Shown piece after piece: positions 1-11,015 of a DNA stretch of 64,000 bases. The notes under the pieces were generated by a model. It searched no databases and had not been told where the DNA came from. It worked only from the letters and a program-made list of their open reading frames with translations. Every line of letters starts with the position of its first letter. Position 1 is the first letter of the stretch. The DNA is from Kalmusia sp. IMI 367209 (Eukaryota; Ascomycota; Dothideomycetes; Pleosporales; Didymosphaeriaceae). The translations under genes and the position numbers were made by a program. The stretch is from contig JAPEUQ010000021.1 of NCBI GenBank assembly GCA_027946365.1, forward strand, positions 310,001-374,000. The letters run 5' to 3'.

Positions 1-1276
1 TTCGGCTTGATAACCGCCCTTTGCTGTGATTCCAACCTTGGTGGTCGGAGGAGCAGGGAGACCTTGTACGCCTGACATGCGTACAGCGTTTTCACCGACT
101 TGCTCGAGCTTGACGTTCTCAATCTGAGCAGTTACGTCGGAATTGTAATAGTAAGGTCCTTGGATCTCGTAAAGAAGCTGACTAGCGATAGTCTGGATAT
201 TGACGAGGCCGTGTTTGCCCTATTACAATGTTAATGATCTGTCGAATCGGGGTGCAGTCTGGCCGCCATGCCTTTCCATAGTGTATACTGCCTCACCATT
301 GGCTTCAATGGCAGCGATGGGGTATCCCATATCGGTATCATTGACGCCAAGATCCTTGAATCCACTGTAGTAGCCACCAGTGGCGTAAGTTGAACATTCA
401 ATTACGTGACCTTTACAAATATCAGCTTTTGCTTGAGTATGGCTTAGCTTTAAGGACTACATACCAACCATCAGAGCAGAGGCGACTTCTTGTATGTTGT
501 TCTCGCGAGTCCAGCCATGCCACCACATTGCCGCACCAACGGTAGGCGAAGCATCAGCTACACGGCCGCAAACAACGATATCCGCTCCAGCTTCAGTCCT
601 GTTAGCAAATAGCATTCTAAAATTGATTTTTGAAAGCTTACCAGCAAAGCAGGTCGCAATTCCCGTGGCACCAAGGTAGCACTGAGCGCAAATCGGCTCA
701 AAGGGCCAGTCCTGAATGTTCTTTCCCGCAGGCAAGTTTGGGAAATTCTCGCCCTTACGGTACAGCTCGAGCGCTGCATCCGTGCAATCATCTCCATCGA
801 CGTATGCCACCTTGAGGTCCACACCATGCTTAGCAACGAGCTTCTTTACCTCTTCGGCAAGGCCCTCGACATCGCTTGCGCCTGCGTTGACGCAGATCTT
901 CGTCTTGTTCTTCGCGAGCCACGGAATAGCGGGGTCAACTTCCTCGAGAAAGTAAGGCTCGTAGGCGGCGCCGACGGCGGACAACTGCTTTTTTTGCGAG
1001 CTTGTCGCGCTTATCTGAGCCTCGGAGGGTCATGTTGCATTCGGACATCCAGTCGCCGGTGATAACGTCGACGTGTGGTTCATTCTACGGCAGTGAGACA
1101 AAGGCGATGATTAGTTGGATGAAAAGTACCTTTGCCATGTCATGGATGGCTCGTTTTCTGTCGTAAACGCCGCCGGAGCATCCTGCGACGTAGATAGGCC
1201 GCTTCTGCGAGCCATTGGCGCCATTTGTTCCCTGTATGACTGAAGCGTCGACACCATTCTCGATCGGAGGGGCCAT
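1..1276 (-). CDS. AtuA-like (DUF1446) protein 1, 5' part, cut by window edge
   Basis: This is the N-terminal part of an acyclic terpene utilisation AtuA-family protein; the molecular role of the family is not established. Exon 1 (1130-1276) gives a start followed by the glycine-rich AGCSGG turn. A 45-nt intron (1085-1129) follows. Exon 2 carries VITGDWMSECNM and later GADIVVCGRVADASP and AAMWWHGW, which are typical family blocks. A second intron (about 411-464) leads to GHVIECSTYATGG and then YEIQGPYYYNSDVTA. The reading frame breaks at a run of seven T (989-995 on the + strand): six would restore KLAKKQLSAVGAAYEP. The junction near 220-300 is also unclear, because neither a GC-AG nor a GT-AG intron fits both frame and family alignment. 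The gene continues beyond base 1. It resembles the AtuA-2 gene at 12413-14359. It is either a decaying gene or one carrying assembly errors. Confidence 0.8.
989..995 (-). other. Homopolymer frameshift in AtuA-1
   Basis: There are seven T on the + strand where six would keep the AtuA reading frame. Upstream frame reads NMTLRGSDKRDKLAKK; the downstream frame, one base off, reads QLSAVGAAYEPYFLEE. No GT-AG intron can bridge the two frames. Confidence 0.7.
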
Positions 1277-1979
1277 CTTGAAAAAGAAGATTGAATATTA
1301 AGTTCAAACGGACAGATACTACGAAGGAGGGTATCAAGCAAGAAGGATATGAAGATAAGACCCCAGGAGACATAGAGCGGGGTTCAGCATTATAAGTACG
1401 AAGACAACATAAGCACCATCATACGACTCCACTATCAGAGCAGCCAGGGGAAGGCACCAATAGCGCTATAAAGCGAACTTCAACCCGGGATAGCTTCATC
1501 AGGGAGGGTCACAGGAAGAGTTTCTGGAGCCCATTGTTTGACACCAGCGGCAAGATCGGACATCCTGCATACGCGGTGGTCTCGAGACTACGCGGCTACT
1601 GCAAACCGTACCCGACGAGTGGAATAACGTGCAGGCGGAGGAAGGCATCGTGGCAATTGCAGCTAGTGAATCATTTGCGAAGTGTGGGGTAAAAGGTGCT
1701 AATGATTCATTAGCTCGCACCACCCCACCTGTTCTCGACCCTGTGACAGTCAGCGACCCCTCTCAATATGGAAACATGCATGAACCCGCATTGAACGGTG
1801 TGTAGATAGTAGGGAGGCGAAAGCGGGCACTCGTGATGTGGCTTTTTCAATTGTTTGCCATGGTCCGCTGAGCGGAGGTCGATGTTGAACGGGTTGAAAA
1901 CAGAGACATCTCATCTTTACTCGTAATATGTGGCATTGGATCATTCGAGGACGCTGTAATTATTGACGCGCACAACAGT
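1277..1979. promoter_or_regulatory. AtuA-1 upstream region with paired palindromic motif
   Basis: No gene is seen here. The region lies between the AtuA-1 start and the 3' end of the ABM gene, and it carries two copies of the cluster motif 22 bp apart: CTAGTGAATCATTTG (1663-1677) and CTAATGATTCATTAG (1699-1713). The latter is a perfect 7-1-7 inverted repeat. They sit about 390-440 bp before the AtuA-1 start, a plausible distance for fungal activator sites. Their function is inferred only from recurrence at other cluster promoters. Confidence 0.5.
1663..1713. promoter_or_regulatory. Paired CTARTGAWTCAYTAG motif upstream of AtuA-1
   Basis: Two sites, 1663-1677 and 1699-1713. The second is a full palindrome around a central T. 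Together with copies at 9725-9739, 9893-9907 and 14513-14530 they form the recurrent cluster motif. Confidence 0.5.
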
Positions 1980-2728
1980 CTATCTCTCTAAGAACCCTCC
2001 TTCAAACTTCAAAAAAGCATGCTTGAGAGAAACCCGAATCTCGTTGCCAAAGTTCTTCACATTGTCCTGGACTGCCTTACTAGGAACATGCACCTCCTTG
2101 AAGTATGTCTGACTTGCGTAGACTTCAAGAGTTTTGATCGTTTCTGGATGGCCGTTGTCCTTCAAGATGTTGTAGCTCAACGTCTGGCTCTCGTTCTTCT
2201 CCGTCTCGGACGTGACCTGTTTCCAAGCTTCCAGAGCCTCTGATCGCTTCCCCTCCTTGTACTCGATCGAGGCAAAACAGATCCAAGGATCGGTGGCATT
2301 GACAATTTCAGGCCTTGTGAAGGCAGCCCATTGCTCCGTCATGCTTAGGACCGACTCCCCACCAACATGTTGCGGGTTTTCGGCGAAGTAAGCTAGTATT
2401 TCTTTAACGGGTTCACTGGCCATGTGCGCGTCGAATGCAGCTTGTGATTTGTATCTGCTCTTGTAAGATTAAGATGCGATATCTGGTAGCTGTCACATAC
2501 TCTTCAATCACATAGAGAGTCTTCTCGTCTGATTCATCTCTGGGCACGCAAAAGCAATATTTAAGGGTATCTGGTTCGTTGTCCTTCGAGTGCTGGGCGA
2601 TTTTGCTGAGTCTTTCTATCCCCTGTGCTACATCAGTGACAGCGTTCCAAGGGGATATGAAGAATTACCAAATCTCTAGCGACCTTGTTCGCAGCTGTCA
2701 ACTGGGCAACGACGACAAGGTTAGGCAT
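1980..2728 (-). CDS. Small ABM/dimeric alpha-beta barrel domain protein
   Basis: Three exons join in frame: the start MPNLVVVAQLTAANKVARDL, then GIERLSKIAQHSKDNEPDTL through FCVPRDESDEKTLYVIEE, then YKSQAAFDAHMAS. The total is about 220 residues. The repeated pattern of a short beta strand, a helix and an AFDAHMAS-type motif (residues 70-80) matches antibiotic biosynthesis monooxygenase (ABM)-like dimeric alpha-beta barrel proteins, probably two barrels in tandem (second around IEYKEGKRSEALEAWKQV). Such proteins can be small cofactor-free oxygenases or simple binding folds, so no reaction can be assigned. It lies between AtuA-1 and the MFS transporter, all on the minus strand, so a role in the same pathway is inferred. 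There is no PTS1 tail or signal peptide. Confidence 0.7.
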
Positions 2729-3337
2729 ATTTCCGAGTCGTAAGAGATCGCAGGGAAAATTGATCGAGGAAGGGTGCTGTGGGAGATTTTCGCGGCAATT
2801 CTTTGTATGAGCATGTATAATGATGGAGATCTAGTCCAGTGGATCAATTACAGGGTAGCTACATGGCGGGGACGCCTGACGATATCCGGCTGGTGTCGGC
2901 CGCTACGGGACGCCGTCGCATTGGTAAGTCTCGTGACCAAAGCTACTAAGAACCATGACTCGTGAGATGGCGTAGATGGAAAGCGTACATGTCAGGTAAA
3001 AGTTCTCGTGGGAGGCACGAGGCGGGTGGGAATCTAGCGTGGACGCTCTATAGGAGGCAACACGCTAGCCAAAATGGGATCACTTTGTTTCTTCAGTACT
3101 GTTGCTTCCAGCCACACTACCTAAGGGTCTATCGCTGATCAATCGTGAATATGCCCATTTATCTCACATCATGCAATATAGTAAGTTTTCACATGGACGT
3201 GCGCATGGTAAGTGCGTCAGACAGTGTTTTTCAGCAGCCTAGCAGCTCGAAACAAACCCAGTGAATTCTATTACAAAGATTGCCAAAACTACTGAGCTGC
3301 TACTTTTGATGGACCGCGAAATCTTTATCAATAACGC
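2729..3337. other. Intergenic region, no gene seen
   Basis: This is the 5' flank of the ABM gene and the 3' flank of the MFS gene. Short open frames here look random, and no copy of the cluster palindrome was found. Confidence 0.5.
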
Positions 3338-5509
3338 TCAATCTGAAGCAGTAACCACGTTCTCCCGCTTTTCTACATCTCTGCCGGTTCCCTTGCCGTG
3401 GAGTCGTCTTTCGACCTTATCTGTCAGGTGCTTTTCCGGATCTACTGTCAATAAGCTACCAATGATTGCGATACCTCCGAAACCTAAAGAGGCAAGATAC
3501 ACCGTCTTAAAGGCTTGGCTGTATGCGGTTGGAACGGCCTCAGCGATAGCGGCCAGCACTGATGAGCTTATACCAGGTACTTCTGCGACCGTACCGGCCG
3601 AAACAGCTGCCAATACCTCTGGAACTTCAGAGGCAGGCAAGCCTGCAGCGGTTGCAGCACCGCCAACAACGCTGGGGATTGTAGTGGCCAATCTATTGGT
3701 TAAAATTGTGGAATATACGGCGACTGCGATGGAACCGCCTGAGCTGTCAGCGACGGAAGATGGGAAATTGGATTTTTCACTTACCCCCTGCCCGGATCGA
3801 TGCGAGCATACCCGACGAAACACCGATTTCCTCTGCCTTGCAAAAAAGAGGAGCGAGAGATAAAGCAGCCAGCTCGATGAATCCGACGAAAAAGGGACCG
3901 ATGATAGTGAATGCGATACCTCGATTCTTTGTGCTTGGTGTCAAAGAAGCACACGATGAGACGAAGGCTACCATTCCGAATGCAGAGAGGATAAGCCAGT
4001 ATCGCGTCTTTCCGAAGACCCTGATCAAACCGCCGGCACAGATTTGCCCGAGAGCAGTGGCTGCAGACACGGTGCACTGAGACATCAATCAGCTTACTGA
4101 CATTTTCATCAGCCGTCTTCCACTTACAGACAACCAGCCGGCGTAGTTAACATCGCTGGTATACATGACCGCTACCTGCTCGGGCCAAAGGAGTACAGCA
4201 GAGTAATAGAACATTGATGCAACTAAAGACTTGGTCAAAAGCGACTCATGGAACATCAGAGACAGCAATTACCTGTGGCGCAGGCAACAAGCGAGATGAA
4301 GCCTCGGTTTCTGAAAAACTTCATAGGCATCAAGGGATACTTGACTTTCCCATAAGCCTCCCAGAAGCCGAATGCTATAAGACAAGCACCACCTAGGACG
4401 ATTGCGCAAATGACCGCTGCCGACTTCCATGGGTAGATTCCTCCTCCCTGCGCTAGTCAGCATCCGATCTTATTGCAAGACGGGCGCCAAACTTACCCAA
4501 GAGATTCCCATGAGGAAGATGACTAAACCGGCAGTCCATAGGAACATTCCAGGGTAATCAAGCTCTTTCATCTGCTGCTTCTTTGATTTGTGTTCATGGA
4601 GAAGCTCGAAGTTCGGTGGGTGGTAGCAGAAGAAAAGAAGAATGACTGCAACGCCGATGACGATGATGTCTGCAAATGTCAGCTCCGAGATCACCTCTTC
4701 AGCTTGAGGATTGAAGTCTTACTTAAGTAGTACGTCCAGCGCCACCCCAGAGATGGGTTTTGGACGAAAGCTCTTGCGATCTTCGGACCGAAAGTAGCAA
4801 TCGGAGCTGATGTTGCAAAAATGAATGACATCTATCTAGATAAGCTGGAAGTAGCTCAGCGCACGCAGGGCAGCTTACCACAACAGGCCTGTGTTTGTTC
4901 TTCACTAGCTCTCCAATGGCTACGCCGAAGCTGAGCTGGATGCACTCGCCCAAACCATAGACGGCAGAAGCGACGATCAAGGTGTCTATGTTCTTTGCGC
5001 AGGCACCGATGATGACGCCGACCAAGCAGATGACATTGCCGCCTATGAAGAACCACCGACGGCCAAACAGGTCACTCAAACGTCCGGATACCAGAAACAT
5101 GGTGCTCTCCGCAAGGGTTCGAGCGATGTTGACCCATGCCGTGTTTTTACTTGGCCCAATATCCTAGGAGGGTCAGCTTTTGAAGTCTTTTGAGGTCATT
5201 GGAACCACATACCGCATTGATGAAGCTGAGCACGTTGGTCGGTAGGATCAAGAATATGTACGCAGCGATCTGGCCGAGACAAAGACCCTGACAATGTCAG
5301 TGGTCGAAGGGGAGGGCGAAGGTCCCGAAAAGAGAACATACTACGACAGTCCCGATGAATGATACACTCAAAAAGTAATTTTCTGGCAAATTGTCTCCTC
5401 GAGCGGCATCTTTGATCGAGAGGACATCCGAATCAGAAGGCGCATATTCATTCTGGACAATACCACGATCCTTTTCCGCCCGATCCTCGTGGGAGGATCT
5501 CCGCTCCAT
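3338..5509 (-). CDS. TRI12-type MFS transporter
   Basis: A multi-exon gene for a fungal major facilitator of the trichothecene efflux pump (TRI12)/siderophore transporter type, expected to have about 14 membrane spans in the plasma membrane. The start at 5509 (MERRSSHEDR) is the methionine just before the charged cytoplasmic N-terminus. NYFLSVSFIGTVV begins span 1. The family A-motif GRLSDLFGRRWF is followed by GGNVICLVGVIIGACAKN. Later exons give DIIVIGVAVILLFFCYHPP and YPGMFLWTAGLVIFLMGISW, and the last exon has AFKTVYLASLGFGGIAIIGSL and a charged tail ending VVTASD. It is divergent from acyl-CoA ligase 1 across about 1 kb. Position suggests it moves the cluster's substrate or product; direction and substrate are unknown. 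Confidence 0.85.
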
Positions 5510-6533
5510 GATGGCGAGATTCGAGAATGAGGGGTTACACTGTCCTAACAAAGAAGGCGATAAGCAAATGGTTTCTGAGACCGAGTCGCAAGATGGGAGA
5601 TTTCGGACGATCTACGTCTGCATTATGTGTGTGTAAAACGGCGACCACCCGGGATGTTGCGATTGGCAGTATATCGGCCAAATTTAGGGGACGAAGGGAA
5701 AGGCTGGGTTGTGTGTGGCGGGAACGCGTGTCCCGGCTCCCGTCCATTTCATATGCGCTACGAGGTGCTTGTTGAGAAGGGCGCTCAGACTAAATCTTGG
5801 TCCTTCCTCTTCCTGAACGCAAGGGTCCCACTTGCCGCATCCGCTGGCTTGGTATAGCGCGCGGGGTCCCCGCGTATGGCCAGAGGCGCCATCAAGCCTC
5901 CACACTGACTCACTTGGCCGAAGCTTTTGTCAGCCCTTGCCGCGCTCCTCCGCGATAAAAGCCGTTTCGAATTGCGAGCGAGAATGTGCTGCGAAGATTC
6001 CGTTGCCCTGGAAGACCGAGCTGTCGGTACAACCATCCCTGATCCCTGGCTGTGGGAAGCCTCTAGTCTGTTACACAGTGCCGCCGCTGCATCCTACCAT
6101 GGGTATTGTCGTAACGATGCATTCTCTTCGAACATCAATTCCGTCCCAATTGAGGATAAATGTTGCCATCCTCCGCAGACTCAGCTAACGTGTCAACGTC
6201 AGCTTTTCTTCACTTCTATTTAGTTTCGTCTTCAAACCATAGTCCATGCCTCTGCTTCCACAAGCACGACCCATTAGGGCTTATGCGACCGTCCGCCATG
6301 TTCCATGCAGCCAGCCACCATCCTGAGGCACACTACCCATTCGCATGGAAAACCTCAACCGAAGGGGTCCAGAACTAGTGCGCTCAGTGCCCTGATCACC
6401 GCTAACCCCACTTCGATTCCTTCTCGCCCACTCGTATCAACTCATCCTAGACCACTTCGAGGCAAAGGCCCAGCAAGAACCTCGCTACAGCTACTGTACA
6501 CAACAGACACGAAACAGCACTTTCAGAGTAGCC
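5510..6533. promoter_or_regulatory. Divergent promoter MFS / ligase 1
   Basis: A shared intergenic region of about 1 kb between two divergent cluster genes; no gene is seen. It holds a near-perfect inverted repeat CGCGGGGTCCCCGCG (5860-5874), which contains CGG-N5-CCG, the form bound by many Zn2Cys6 regulators, and a TGACTCA AP-1-like heptamer near 5907. No copy of the CTARTGAWTCAYTAG motif was found. Confidence 0.4.
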
Positions 6534-8438
6534 ATGCTCTCCAACAAAATTTACACTTCGAGCTACCCTCCGCCGCAAGTTCCAACCAATCTGTCGGTTT
6601 CGCAGCTCTTGCAATTGTACAATCCGGACGATGTTGAAGGAGACAAGGTGATTTGCGAAGATGATTGGACGGGGAAGAAGATTACATATACTGGGGTCAG
6701 GACGGAGAGCGCGAAGGGGGCATACGGGTTGAGAGAGGTGATGGCGCTCAGCGAGGGAGACGTGGTCTGCATTTGCGCACCAAATTCCGTACGGAAGTAC
6801 TGACGACATCTCACTCTTCACCACTAAAGATTGCCTTAGGTTGACGTTGTAAGATTGATACATGCTGTTTTATGGTGCGGAGGGATAGCCGTGTAAGGTC
6901 TTCTTCAAACCTTTGCGCTGCTTACCAATACTAACCTAATTGAAAGTTTGATTAACCCTCTGAGTACAGAACGTGAGGTTGCACATTGCTTTGATGTATC
7001 GCAACCCAAAGCTCTAGCTGCAGATGCAAGCACATGGCCAACCTTGTTGGGTGCAGCGAAGAGACGACGCTTATCAGGACTGAAGACGATCTCACTACAC
7101 AACGCCCAATCTCCGTTTAGCAACGTAGGTGTATAGCCTCAATCCGCCATGTGCACTGCTGATGTGATGGAGGACGTATCTTTGGAAGTTCTTCTTGACC
7201 AAGAAGGTTCACTCCCGGCTTTTGACCTTTCGCGGAGAGATAGCAGGGAGCATACTGCTGTCGTTTGCTTCAGTTCCGGCACAAGTGGTAAAGCAAAGGG
7301 TGTCGAATTGTCACACTATAATTTGATAGCTTCTATGCTCAGTGTTCGAGCTACTGAACCATTCTACTGGGCTGCCAATATCAGAGGTGTGTTTTTTGCA
7401 CCTCTGTGTCATATCTATGGTAGATGAGCAAACCCGCTATCGTCTTTGCTTCATGTGCTCACGATAGTTCTAGGTCTTGTCACCGTAGTGTTGATGGGCA
7501 CCTGGATGGGCCTATACACCATGCTCCAAAAGAAGTACTCGCTCGAAACGTTCCTCGAGCTATCCGCCCAAACGCGATCAAATGCCCTCCGAATCCTCCC
7601 CACCATCGCAGTCGCAATGTCCAAACAGCAATCCTTTGACCTCGCTCGTCTCTCCGAAGTAAAGTACATAATGTGCTCCGGTGCTGTCCTTCCGACGCCC
7701 ACCATCGAACATTTTCAGAAACATATCCCTGGTGCACCAATATTCCAAGGCTACGGTATGACGGAAACAAACATCACGATGCTGAAGCCGGAGTCTGCAC
7801 ATCGCGTGGGATCTGTGGGGAAGCTATTCGCGAGTCTTGAAGCCAGGATTGTGGACGACGAGGGTAGGGATGTGGAAGAGGGCGAGCAGGGTGAGATGCT
7901 TGTGAGGGGTCCGAGCATTTTTAGAAGGTACATGCGGAACGAGGAGGCTACTAGGGAGGCATTCCATGGGGATTGGATGAAGACTGGCGATGTGGTGAGA
8001 GTGGATAGGGAGGGGTACTGGTGGCTTACTGAACGGAAGAAAGAGCTCATTAAATACAAAGGGTATGTTCGTTATATGCCGATAGAGCAGTACTGACTTC
8101 GGTATAGGAATCAAGTACCACCAGCGGAGCTCGAAGCACTTTTGAATTCACATCCAAGCGTAAGGGAAGGCGCCGTATGCGCCCTGTGGGATGATGATCA
8201 GGGAACAGAGGTCCCTATCGCGTATGTTGCACTCACTGCCGAAGCGAAAGCCTCAAAAAAGGAAACGAACAGGGTTTTGGCAGACATACGACAACATGTT
8301 GATTCAAAGGTCGCTGCGTACAAGAAACTTCGAGGTGGGGTTGTGGTTCTGGATGAGATACCCAAGTCATCCAACGGCAAAGTGCTTCGCAGGCTATTAC
8401 CAGCGCGACTTGCACAAGAGAGAAAAAGTAAGCTATGA
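6534..8438 (+). CDS. Peroxisomal acyl-CoA ligase 1 (4-coumarate-CoA ligase-like)
   Basis: An adenylate-forming enzyme that would activate a carboxylic acid to its CoA thioester with ATP. Exons include 6534-6788, 6840-6892 and 6947 onward; a further intron follows CHIYG, and another lies in YKG-NQVPPAELEA. Visible motifs are the P-loop SSGTSGKAKG, YGMTE, TGDVVRVDREGYWWLTERKKELIKYKG and the C-terminal lysine in SSNGKVLRR. The protein ends in SKL, a canonical peroxisomal signal. An in-frame TAG lies at 7134-7136; it disappears if a 48-nt intron (7123-7170, GTAGGT...GAG) is removed, otherwise it is a nonsense codon. The gene faces the minus-strand enoyl-CoA hydratase 1 tail to tail. The specific substrate cannot be read from sequence. 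Confidence 0.85.
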
Positions 8439-8570
8439 GCAGGTTGTTGTGTTATGAAATATATGTTTGCACTGCATACAATGATTCAACACAAATTCAT
8501 CGCCTCAGAAGATGGAATTTATTTTGCTTTCAACTTGCACACGCTGAAAAAAACATATATGCAGAAATAG

Positions 8571-9487
8571 CTACAGATGACTCCTCTTCCACCTCGGCTC
8601 CCTCTTCTCTTTATATGCCGCCAACCCCTCCCTTGCATTCTCGCTCCTCAGCATGTTCTCCGCCCACAACTCCTGCCCCCTCATTGTCGCCCGGCTGACA
8701 CCCGTTTCCCACGCCTCCCTTGCCGCTAATCTCGAAATAATAACGCTGTCAGGGCTCAAACTAGCAATCAATTTTGCATAGTCCAATGCCTTCTCTAATA
8801 GCTTTTCTTGCGGCACGATCTCTTTCACAAGACCCCAGGCATGTGCTTCCTCGACTGAAAGTCGTCGACCAGTGAGTATCAGATCCATAGCACGGTGGTT
8901 ACCGAAGAGCAGGAAGACGCGTGGTAGGGCACCGGCGAGTGCGGAGACACCGCGGAGGACTTCGGGAAGGGCAAAGGTAGCGTTCGGTGAGGCGAATATT
9001 ACATCTGCGTTGAGAATGGCTTCGAAGCCGCCACCTGCACAAATTGTGTCAATCACGCATCCCAGCGGACTCAGGATTTCGAGAATCAACCAAGCATACC
9101 ATGCGCATGCCCATTACAGGCCACGATAATGGGCTTCTTCCCCGCCCGGTTGCTCATCCCCGCAAACTGTCCCGGCGGATAGTCATGTGCGATCTCCCCC
9201 GTCTCCATGATGTCTAGCCTCTGCTTCAGATCCATGCCTGCGCAAAACGCCTGGTCACCTGCGCCGGTGAAGACAGCTACGCGCAGCTCGGGCTCTGCAT
9301 CGTACCATTTCCATAGGGCGCCGAGCTCGATGGTGCCTTCTACAGGCAGGCAATTTCGGGACTCGGGGCGGTTGATGGTGACTTGGAGTATGTGCTTTGC
9401 GGGGAATGTGATGAGCGAGTGTTGGACGTGCGGATGGGGTGTTTCTATCCAGTCAGGCATAGGATTCTTTGTGCGTGGGGTGGTCAT
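8571..9487 (-). CDS. Peroxisomal enoyl-CoA hydratase/isomerase 1
   Basis: A crotonase-fold enzyme of about 280 residues in two exons. The intron falls inside HAHG-GGFEA, with GTATGC donor and GCAG acceptor. The oxyanion-hole segment is FCAGMDLKQR. The two glutamates used for water addition in hydratases are both present, in GGGFEA and ALPEVLRG. The C-terminus KRSHL ends in SHL, an accepted PTS1 variant, placing it in the peroxisome matrix. It is divergent from enoyl-CoA hydratase 2, with about 600 bp of shared promoter containing the cluster motif. The two are clear paralogs in the same fold but differ substantially, so they may act on successive intermediates. Dehydratase, hydratase or isomerase activity cannot be distinguished here. 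Confidence 0.88.
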
Positions 9488-9724
9488 TTTGGCGGCTGAG
9501 GATGGGTCCTCGAGAAGCTATGCGAGTGCTATCGCTCAAAATCAAAGGAGTAATCGTCCAGAGCGCTCAGAATCAACAATTCTACCCACAATGATATGAC
9601 GCTCGACGCGTCCCAAAAGTTCAGCCGCGTTGAAACCTACGCCGAGGTCCAACATCCCTCGCTGCACAATGGTTCATTGCGTAAGGATCTCCGCTCTGGC
9701 CCAGTTCGGGATCCCTGCCTCGCG

Positions 9725-9739
9725 CTAATGATTCACTAG
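9725..9739. promoter_or_regulatory. Cluster motif in enoyl-CoA hydratase promoter (site 1)
   Basis: CTAATGATTCACTAG, one base from the 7-1-7 palindrome, flanked by GCGC/GTGCGC. Confidence 0.5.
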
Positions 9740-9892
9740 TGCGCCCCTCATCAAGCTGCGGCAACCGGCCCCATGGGGTTCTTAGCTCCAGCAAAGTCGG
9801 AACCTGTCATCCGCCACGGTAATAATTCTACACGTCCGAGACTTACTTTGCCGCAAGCCTATGGGGTGGACCCGAAGGCGTGCAGGGAAGGC

Positions 9893-9907
9893 CTAATGAT
9901 TCACAAG
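9893..9907. promoter_or_regulatory. Cluster motif in enoyl-CoA hydratase promoter (site 2)
   Basis: CTAATGATTCACAAG; the first eleven bases match the consensus and the right arm is degenerate. Confidence 0.45.
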
Positions 9908-10094
9908 GCTCATGATTCAAACAGCTCCACCAGCCGAGGCGAAACATAGCTACCTGACTCGATCCATTCCTCTTCCCGACGAACTCCAAATCCCAACCTT
10001 CGCGCATTGCGCTTCCGTCTCACGCAAAAACAAAAAATTGTATAACAATAACCTCATGCTACACTGGTATACGAAAACGAATTTACCTCCAAAA

Positions 10095-10928
10095 ATGTCC
10101 TACCCAACGACTACCCCGCCCCCACCCACTCCGTCTTTCCTCAAACTCTCCTTCCCCGCGCCCCGCGTCCTCCTCATCCGGATGGACCGCCCTGAAGCTC
10201 TCAATGCCATGTCTACTGCCGGCCAGTGGGAAATGCACTCCGTGTGGCAATGGTTCGACGACGAGCCCTCGCTCAGTGTAGCCATAATAACGGGCACAGG
10301 CCGCGCCTTCTCTGCCGGCGCAGATCTCAAAGAATGGAATGGGAGCATGGGCGACGCCGCGGATCCGAGCAAGCGTATGGGAAATAAGCCTGTGTTTACG
10401 CCACTGAGCAGGAGATTAGGGAAGAAGCCAGTCATTGCGGCAGTCAATGGATTAGCCATGGGCGGCGGGTGTGAGTTTGTGGTCAACTGCGATCTGGTGG
10501 TTGCAAGCGAGGATGCAGTGTTCGGCCTACCCGAAGTAAAGAGAGGAGTTGCCCCTATAGGCGGTGCATTGCCGCGCCTTATAAGAACAGTCGGGTTACA
10601 GAGAGCGACAGAATTTGCGCTGATGGGGGAACCCATATCAGCGCAAAAGGCGTACGAGTGGGGAATAGTGAATAAGGTGGTAAAGACGGAGCAGGTTGTT
10701 GATGAAGCCGTGCGATATGCCGCTGCGATTGCGGAGAATAGCCCCGATGCAATTATTTGCACGAGGGCGGGTTTGAGGCAGGGTTGGGAGACGGCAGCTG
10801 TGGAGAGAGCGGTAGAGCTTGTGCTAGATAGGGAGTGGGCGGAGTTGCAGAAAGGAGAGAATATCAAAGAGGGGTTGAAGGCTTTTAGCGAGAAGAGAAA
10901 GCCCGTATGGAAAGGTAGTCGACTATAA
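10095..10928 (+). CDS. Peroxisomal enoyl-CoA hydratase/isomerase 2
   Basis: A single-exon crotonase-fold protein of 277 residues. The start at 10095 (MSYPTTTPPPP, good AAAAATG context) was chosen over an upstream in-frame ATG at 9912, because the intervening 61 residues are low-complexity and overlap a promoter motif. Visible are MDRPEALNAMS at the N-terminus, the oxyanion segment FSAGADLKEW, NGLAMGGGCEF with the first catalytic-type glutamate, and FGLPEVKRG with the second. The tail KGSRL ends in SRL, a canonical PTS1, so it should be peroxisomal. It is the closest in-window relative of enoyl-CoA hydratase 1 and diverges from it. It is followed by the convergent MaoC-type gene, only about 90 bp away. 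Confidence 0.9.
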   Translation: MSYPTTTPPPPTPSFLKLSFPAPRVLLIRMDRPEALNAMSTAGQWEMHSVWQWFDDEPSLSVAIITGTGRAFSAGADLKEWNGSMGDAADPSKRMGNKPVFTPLSRRLGKKPVIAAVNGLAMGGGCEFVVNCDLVVASEDAVFGLPEVKRGVAPIGGALPRLIRTVGLQRATEFALMGEPISAQKAYEWGIVNKVVKTEQVVDEAVRYAAAIAENSPDAIICTRAGLRQGWETAAVERAVELVLDREWAELQKGENIKEGLKAFSEKRKPVWKGSRL

Positions 10929-11015
10929 ATCTTTTGCTTTAAACTAACAATTTCAAACACAACTAACGATGATGATCCCGCATTTTTCGTTCGAAATATT
11001 TGAACAGCAAGTTTC

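Larger units (their letters stand above)
9488..10094. promoter_or_regulatory. Bidirectional promoter of the two enoyl-CoA hydratases
   Basis: No gene is seen. The region carries CTAATGATTCACTAG (9725-9739), flanked by GCG and GCGC, and CTAATGATTCACAAG (9893-9907), plus a partial CATGATTCA at 9911-9919. They share the consensus seen upstream of AtuA-1 and between AtuA-2 and ligase 2. An ATG at 9912 opens a frame into hydratase 2, but the family alignment starts at 10095, so these bases are treated as promoter/5' UTR. Confidence 0.5.

Noticed and set aside
9912..10094. Extended start of enoyl-CoA hydratase 2 at ATG 9912
   Set aside because: The added 61 residues do not resemble the family and cover promoter motif copies; 10095 fits the family start.
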